From an uncultured beta proteobacterium (lineage in GTDB: Bacteria > Pseudomonadota > Gammaproteobacteria > Burkholderiales > Burkholderiaceae_B): a stretch of 8,402 bases of DNA. Each line of letters opens with the position of its first letter. Positions within the stretch are counted from its first letter, which is position 1. The position numbers and the translations under genes are program-made. The stretch is from the NCBI GenBank assembly GCA_903929925.1, contig CAIYWO010000234.1:1-8402 (forward strand), read 5' to 3'. A model generated the notes under the pieces. The model made no database searches and was not told the DNA's origin. It worked only from the letters and a program-made list of their open reading frames with translations. Shown here in pieces: positions 5,520 to 8,402 of the stretch.

Positions 5520-6755
5520 TTATGCACCTTGGCGCTCGCGAGTGATGTCAGGCAAGAACCACGCGACGACGCCTATTGCAGGCAAGTAAGAGCAAATTTG
5601 ATAGACCGTCGTGATCCCGTAGGCATCAGCTAAACCGCCCATGATGGCTGCGCCTAGTCCACCTAGACCAAACGCAAAACCAAAGAACATGCCCGACACG
5701 AAACCGACTCGACCCGGGAGCACCTCGTGGGCATAGACCAAAATGGCTGGAAATGCGGAGGCTGTGAGTAAGCCGATAATGACAGTCAAGACGCCAGTCC
5801 AGAACAGATCTGCATAAGGCATCGCCATCGTAAAGGGCAGCACACCAAGAATCGAGATCCAGATCATGGGTCGGCGGCCAATTCGGTCGGTCAGCGCTCC
5901 ACCGAGCAACGTGCCTACTGCGATTGCCGCCATGAAAATAAATAGTTGAACTTGCGCTGCCTGAACCGGTAAGTCAAAGCGTTCGATTAAATAAAAAGTA
6001 AAGAAGGATGTGAGGCTCGAGCTATATACATTTTTGGAAAACAGCAGAAGCATCAAGATTGTGATGAGAAACAGCACGCGGCCGCGTGAGAGCGACCGCA
6101 GATTGCCGGCTGCCTGTGCCGCCGCCTGCACGCGTGGCTTGATGTTCGCGCGATACCAGCCGCCCACGCGTGTTAGTAGAGCCATCGCGATTAATGCTGC
6201 TACGGACACCCAAGCGATTGCGCCTTGTCCGTGCGGTAAGACAATAAAGGCCGCCAAGAGCGGCCCGACTGCTTGCCCGAGATTGCCGCCTACCTGGAAA
6301 AGCGCTTGTGCGGTGCCAAACCGCCCGCCAGAGGCCATACGTGCAACGCGTGAGGCTTCCGGATGGAAAATAGCCGAGCCGGTGCCGACTAATGCGGCAG
6401 CAAACAGCACCGCCGCATAGCTTTGCGCAATCGATAGCAACAGCAATCCAATCAGCGTGGACCCCATCCCAATCGCCAGGGAGAAAGGCATAGGCCGTTT
6501 GTCGGTGTAGGCCCCGACAGTCGGTTGGAGCAGGGATGCTGTTAACTGGAAAGCCAGCGTGATCAGGCCGATCTGAGTGAAGTCCAGATCAAATTCTTCT
6601 TTTAACAATGGATACAGGGCCGGAATGAGGGACTGTATGAGGTCGTTGAGCAGGTGGCACACACTGAGCGCCACCAAAATCGGCATTGCAGCGGCTTGAG
6701 CGCTTGGCGCTGAAGGAGGGGGGGTGTTGCTGGTTGGGGAGGCTACAGTAGTCAT
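5520..6755 (-). CDS. fsr: MFS transporter of the Fsr (fosmidomycin resistance) family
   Basis: The 411-residue protein has the length and twelve-helix pattern of the major facilitator superfamily. Resemblance to E. coli Fsr is strong in several segments: CHLLNDLIQSL (residues 33-43), LLQPTVGAYTDKRPMP (75-90), GSAIFHPEASRVARMASGGR and FQVGGNLGQAVGPLLAA. A canonical MFS motif A (GGALTDRIGRRP) opens the second half. The N-terminus (residues 5-23) is a Pro/Ser/Ala-rich cytoplasmic tail, as in Fsr. Fsr exports fosmidomycin when overproduced, but natural substrates are unknown; here export of a catabolic intermediate or toxic compound is equally possible. ATG 6755 has no clear ribosome site and sits about where the promoter at 6762-6791 would start transcription, so the mRNA may be leaderless. 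The class II aldolase gene follows. Confidence 0.88.
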   Translation of the reverse strand: MTTVASPTSNTPPPSAPSAQAAAMPILVALSVCHLLNDLIQSLIPALYPLLKEEFDLDFTQIGLITLAFQLTASLLQPTVGAYTDKRPMPFSLAIGMGSTLIGLLLLSIAQSYAAVLFAAALVGTGSAIFHPEASRVARMASGGRFGTAQALFQVGGNLGQAVGPLLAAFIVLPHGQGAIAWVSVAALIAMALLTRVGGWYRANIKPRVQAAAQAAGNLRSLSRGRVLFLITILMLLLFSKNVYSSSLTSFFTFYLIERFDLPVQAAQVQLFIFMAAIAVGTLLGGALTDRIGRRPMIWISILGVLPFTMAMPYADLFWTGVLTVIIGLLTASAFPAILVYAHEVLPGRVGFVSGMFFGFAFGLGGLGAAIMGGLADAYGITTVYQICSYLPAIGVVAWFLPDITRERQGA

Positions 6756-6761
6756 CGCCTG

Positions 6762-6791
6762 ATTCTAAGCAGGCCGAGGTTGTTTTGGCAA
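6762..6791 (-). promoter_or_regulatory. Candidate promoter of the fsr-aldolase unit, possibly giving a leaderless mRNA
   Basis: On the minus strand TTGCCA (6791-6786) and TAGAAT (6767-6762) are separated by 18 bases, each matching the sigma70 consensus at five of six positions. The predicted start of transcription falls at or next to ATG 6755. The element lies just beyond the hairpin at 6801-6837 that would end the receptor transcript. Confidence 0.4.
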
Positions 6792-6800
6792 CAGATTATC

Positions 6801-6837
6801 TGCGCGGGGCATCTATTTCGTTCAGACGCCCCACGCA
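6801..6837 (-). terminator. Hairpin after the Bug receptor gene (terminator-like, no strong U-tract)
   Basis: The arms 6801-6814 and 6824-6837 pair over 14 positions around a 9-base loop. As minus-strand RNA all 14 pair, two of them as G-U; read on the plus strand the same two positions are A-C mismatches. The stem begins 10 bases after the receptor stop codon. No T-rich run follows, so it may stabilise the 3' end or act with Rho and is not a classic intrinsic terminator. Confidence 0.5.
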
Positions 6838-6847
6838 TCACTGGGGG

Positions 6848-7816
6848 TTACTCTGCTTTGACATTGGCTTGAGTAATGACTTTGCCCCATTTGGCAACTT
6901 CATCCTCCAGGAACTTGGCTGTCTCGGCAGGGTTCTTCCCCATGGGAATGATGCCCAGTTCATTGAAGCGGGCTACGATTTCAGGGCTCTGTAAAGCCTG
7001 TGCGACCGCCTTTGAGAGCTTATCTACGATCGCAGGTGGCGTCCCAGGAGGGGCGAAGTACATCACCCAGCTGGAGGACTCGATCCGCGGGCCACCGGCC
7101 TCAACGATGGTCGGCACTTCAGGCGCTGCGGGTAGCCGCTTGTCTGCAAACATCGCTAGGGCATTGACTTTGCCTGCGCGAACCTGCGACATCATGGAGC
7201 TTGGGACATCAACCAACAGTTGGATGTTGTTGGCCATCAGGTCCGCTAAGGCGGGTGCAGTCCCTTTGTAAGGGACGTGAATCATCTGAACACCCGCCGT
7301 GTGTTGCAAGAGCTCGGATGTTAGGTGCGCTGCAGCACCAACACCGGAAGAGCCAAAAGCAACCTTGCCCGGATTCGCCTTTGCATAGGCGATCAGTTCA
7401 GCAACATTCTTTGCTGGAAACTGTTTGCTCGAGGTGAGAATGAGCGGCGAAATTGCCACGAGTGAGACTGGGACCAGAGCTTTGTGGTCGAAGGGAAGCT
7501 TGCCCTGATACAGCGTCGCGTTAGCGGCGTGTGCCGTGATGGTTGTGAGTAAGGTGTAGCCGTCAGGCGCTGCTTTGGCCACAAAATCTGCACCAATAAT
7601 CGAGTTAGCACCAGGCTTGTTCTCGATCACAATGGGCTGTCCGAGAATTGTTTGGACCTTGGCACTGACGATACGCGTGACGTTATCGGTGTACCCACCG
7701 GGGGTGTAGGGGACGACCCAGCGGATAGGCTTATTTGGATAGTCTTGTGCGATGGCACTGCCGACTAGCGAGGTAAAACAAAGCGCTGTCGCGACTACGA
7801 TCTTGTGCAGTTTCAT
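6848..7816 (-). CDS. Bug/TctC-family periplasmic solute receptor (tripartite tricarboxylate transporter type)
   Basis: The 322-residue protein starts with a signal peptide (basic MKLHK, hydrophobic core, AIA cleavage site near residue 23). The mature N-terminus QDYPNKPIRWVVPYTPGG is the Bug-family signature, and residues further on (GVGAAAHLTSELL, VPYKGTAPALADL) fit the two-lobed carboxylate-binding fold. Such receptors deliver small organic acids or other compounds either to TctAB-type membrane partners or, as many orphan Bug proteins may do, to sensors; no TctA/TctB gene is in the window. ATG 7816 has AAGGAC directly upstream. The gene follows the desulfhydrase-like gene by 84 bases that contain a nested inverted repeat, and is followed by a hairpin. 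The ligand cannot be told from the sequence. Confidence 0.93.
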   Translation of the reverse strand: MKLHKIVVATALCFTSLVGSAIAQDYPNKPIRWVVPYTPGGYTDNVTRIVSAKVQTILGQPIVIENKPGANSIIGADFVAKAAPDGYTLLTTITAHAANATLYQGKLPFDHKALVPVSLVAISPLILTSSKQFPAKNVAELIAYAKANPGKVAFGSSGVGAAAHLTSELLQHTAGVQMIHVPYKGTAPALADLMANNIQLLVDVPSSMMSQVRAGKVNALAMFADKRLPAAPEVPTIVEAGGPRIESSSWVMYFAPPGTPPAIVDKLSKAVAQALQSPEIVARFNELGIIPMGKNPAETAKFLEDEVAKWGKVITQANVKAE

Positions 7817-7834
7817 TGAGGTCCTTTTGCTTGG

Positions 7835-7889
7835 GTACGCTTTAAAGTGCTGACGACCCGCCAGGGCCGTCAGTATTACCGTAGCGTAC
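7835..7889 (-). promoter_or_regulatory. Nested inverted repeat between the desulfhydrase-like gene and the receptor gene
   Basis: An inner hairpin pairs 7850-7859 with 7864-7873 around a 4-base loop; as minus-strand RNA all 10 positions pair, one as G-U. It is enclosed by an outer 7-base perfect inverted repeat, GTACGCT at 7835-7841 and AGCGTAC at 7883-7889, with nearly equal gaps of 8 and 9 bases. It lies after the stop at 7901 and just before the receptor ribosome site. It may be a terminator/attenuator, a 3'-end processing structure, or a regulator site. Confidence 0.45.
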
Positions 7890-7900
7890 AGCGCTTAGGA

Positions 7901-8402
7901 CTATTTGGCAGCGAGGGGATCCCCTAGTATCACTGACTCGTAGGCGTGCAGGGCGGTCGCACCGCCCGTGTGCAAGAACAGCACGTTGTCATCTGGCTTG
8001 AAGAAGCCCTTGCGCGAGAGCCCAATGAGGCCGGCCATAATCTTGCCTGTATAGACCGGATCCAGCAAAATTGCCTCAGTACGTGCCAGCATTTGTACCG
8101 CTTCTATCATGGCCGGGTTCGGGAGTGAATACTTGGGACGCCACCAGTCACCGTAGGAGACGACCGCCTCTGGAGCGACGCGAATGCCAGTCTGCAGTAA
8201 ATCCATAATCGACTGTGCTTCTTTCAGTACCAGCGGATTTTGGTCTGCAGGATCACGACTTACGCCAATCCCGACCAAGGGGATACGAATGTTGTTCCCG
8301 AGAAAGCCTGCAACGAGGCCGCCATGGGTGCCTGAGCTACCTGAGCCCACCACGACGTAATCCATGGGCTGACCCATATCGAAGAGCTGCTGTTGCAACT
8401 CC
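7901..8402 (-). CDS. D-cysteine desulfhydrase/ACC deaminase-family PLP enzyme, 5'-truncated by the window edge
   Basis: About 166 C-terminal residues are visible; the frame stays open through the right edge, so the start and the PLP-binding lysine are outside the window. Family members are usually about 330-340 residues. Visible marks are the Gly-rich GSGSSGTHGGL segment, DPVYTGK and FLHTGG, the last being the phosphate-contacting loop of this fold-type II group. The two residues that separate the activities in studied enzymes are Glu and Leu in ACC deaminase, and small hydroxyl residues in D-cysteine desulfhydrase. Here both are Thr (DPVYT, HTGG), favouring desulfhydrase-type beta-elimination (D-cysteine to pyruvate, H2S and ammonia). 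The true substrate could be another D-amino acid or an S-containing analogue. The receptor gene follows on the same strand, 84 bases downstream. Confidence 0.85.
   Translation of the reverse strand, partial: ELQQQLFDMGQPMDYVVVGSGSSGTHGGLVAGFLGNNIRIPLVGIGVSRDPADQNPLVLKEAQSIMDLLQTGIRVAPEAVVSYGDWWRPKYSLPNPAMIEAVQMLARTEAILLDPVYTGKIMAGLIGLSRKGFFKPDDNVLFLHTGGATALHAYESVILGDPLAAK

Overview
This window looks like a piece of a betaproteobacterial chromosome, most likely Burkholderiales (Alcaligenaceae or a relative). Three things suggest this: a Bug/TctC-type periplasmic receptor of the kind that is greatly expanded in that order, short intergenic gaps, and a base composition that by eye is a little above 50% G+C. 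No tool was run, so the taxonomic call is inference. Coding density is high, no stretch longer than 300 bases lacks a gene, and I saw no tRNA, rRNA, insertion sequence or CRISPR array.

Layout from left to right. Positions 1-1968 (minus strand) are one tightly packed operon, read from right to left. It encodes the N-terminal half of a nitrile hydratase beta subunit, the C-terminal half of beta as a separate protein, and a cobalt-type nitrile hydratase alpha subunit with a long His/Asp-rich N-terminal tail. It ends in a Nudix hydrolase of the NUDT19 type, cut by the left edge. The three hydratase genes are joined by 4-base ATGA overlaps, and a good sigma70-like promoter lies upstream at 2035-2063. 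Divergently, 2147-2779 (plus) encodes a flavin reductase-like split-barrel flavoprotein. It converges on a TauE/SafE-type permease (2814-3593, minus). That gene is divergent, across 41 bases, from a TauD/TfdA-type Fe(II)/2-oxoglutarate dioxygenase (3635-4690, plus).

The right half is all minus strand: a partial D-cysteine desulfhydrase-like PLP enzyme (7901-8402), a Bug-type solute receptor (6848-7816), an Fsr-type (fosmidomycin-resistance-like) MFS transporter (5520-6755), and a class II aldolase/adducin-fold enzyme (4709-5476). A strand-biased hairpin at 6801-6837 followed by a promoter-like element at 6762-6791 suggests that the transporter and aldolase genes form their own transcription unit.

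The most notable system is the three-gene hydratase. Its gene order (beta-N half, beta-C half, alpha), split architecture and His/Asp-rich tail recall thiocyanate hydrolase (ScnBAC), while much of the alpha core reads like an ordinary cobalt nitrile hydratase. Its substrate cannot be read from the sequence. Neighbouring genes (desulfhydrase-like enzyme, TauD-like oxygenase, TauE-like permease, flavin reductase, organic-acid receptor, MFS exporter) fit a catabolic accessory locus for a small nitrogen- and/or sulfur-containing organic compound, but that link is inferred only from proximity.
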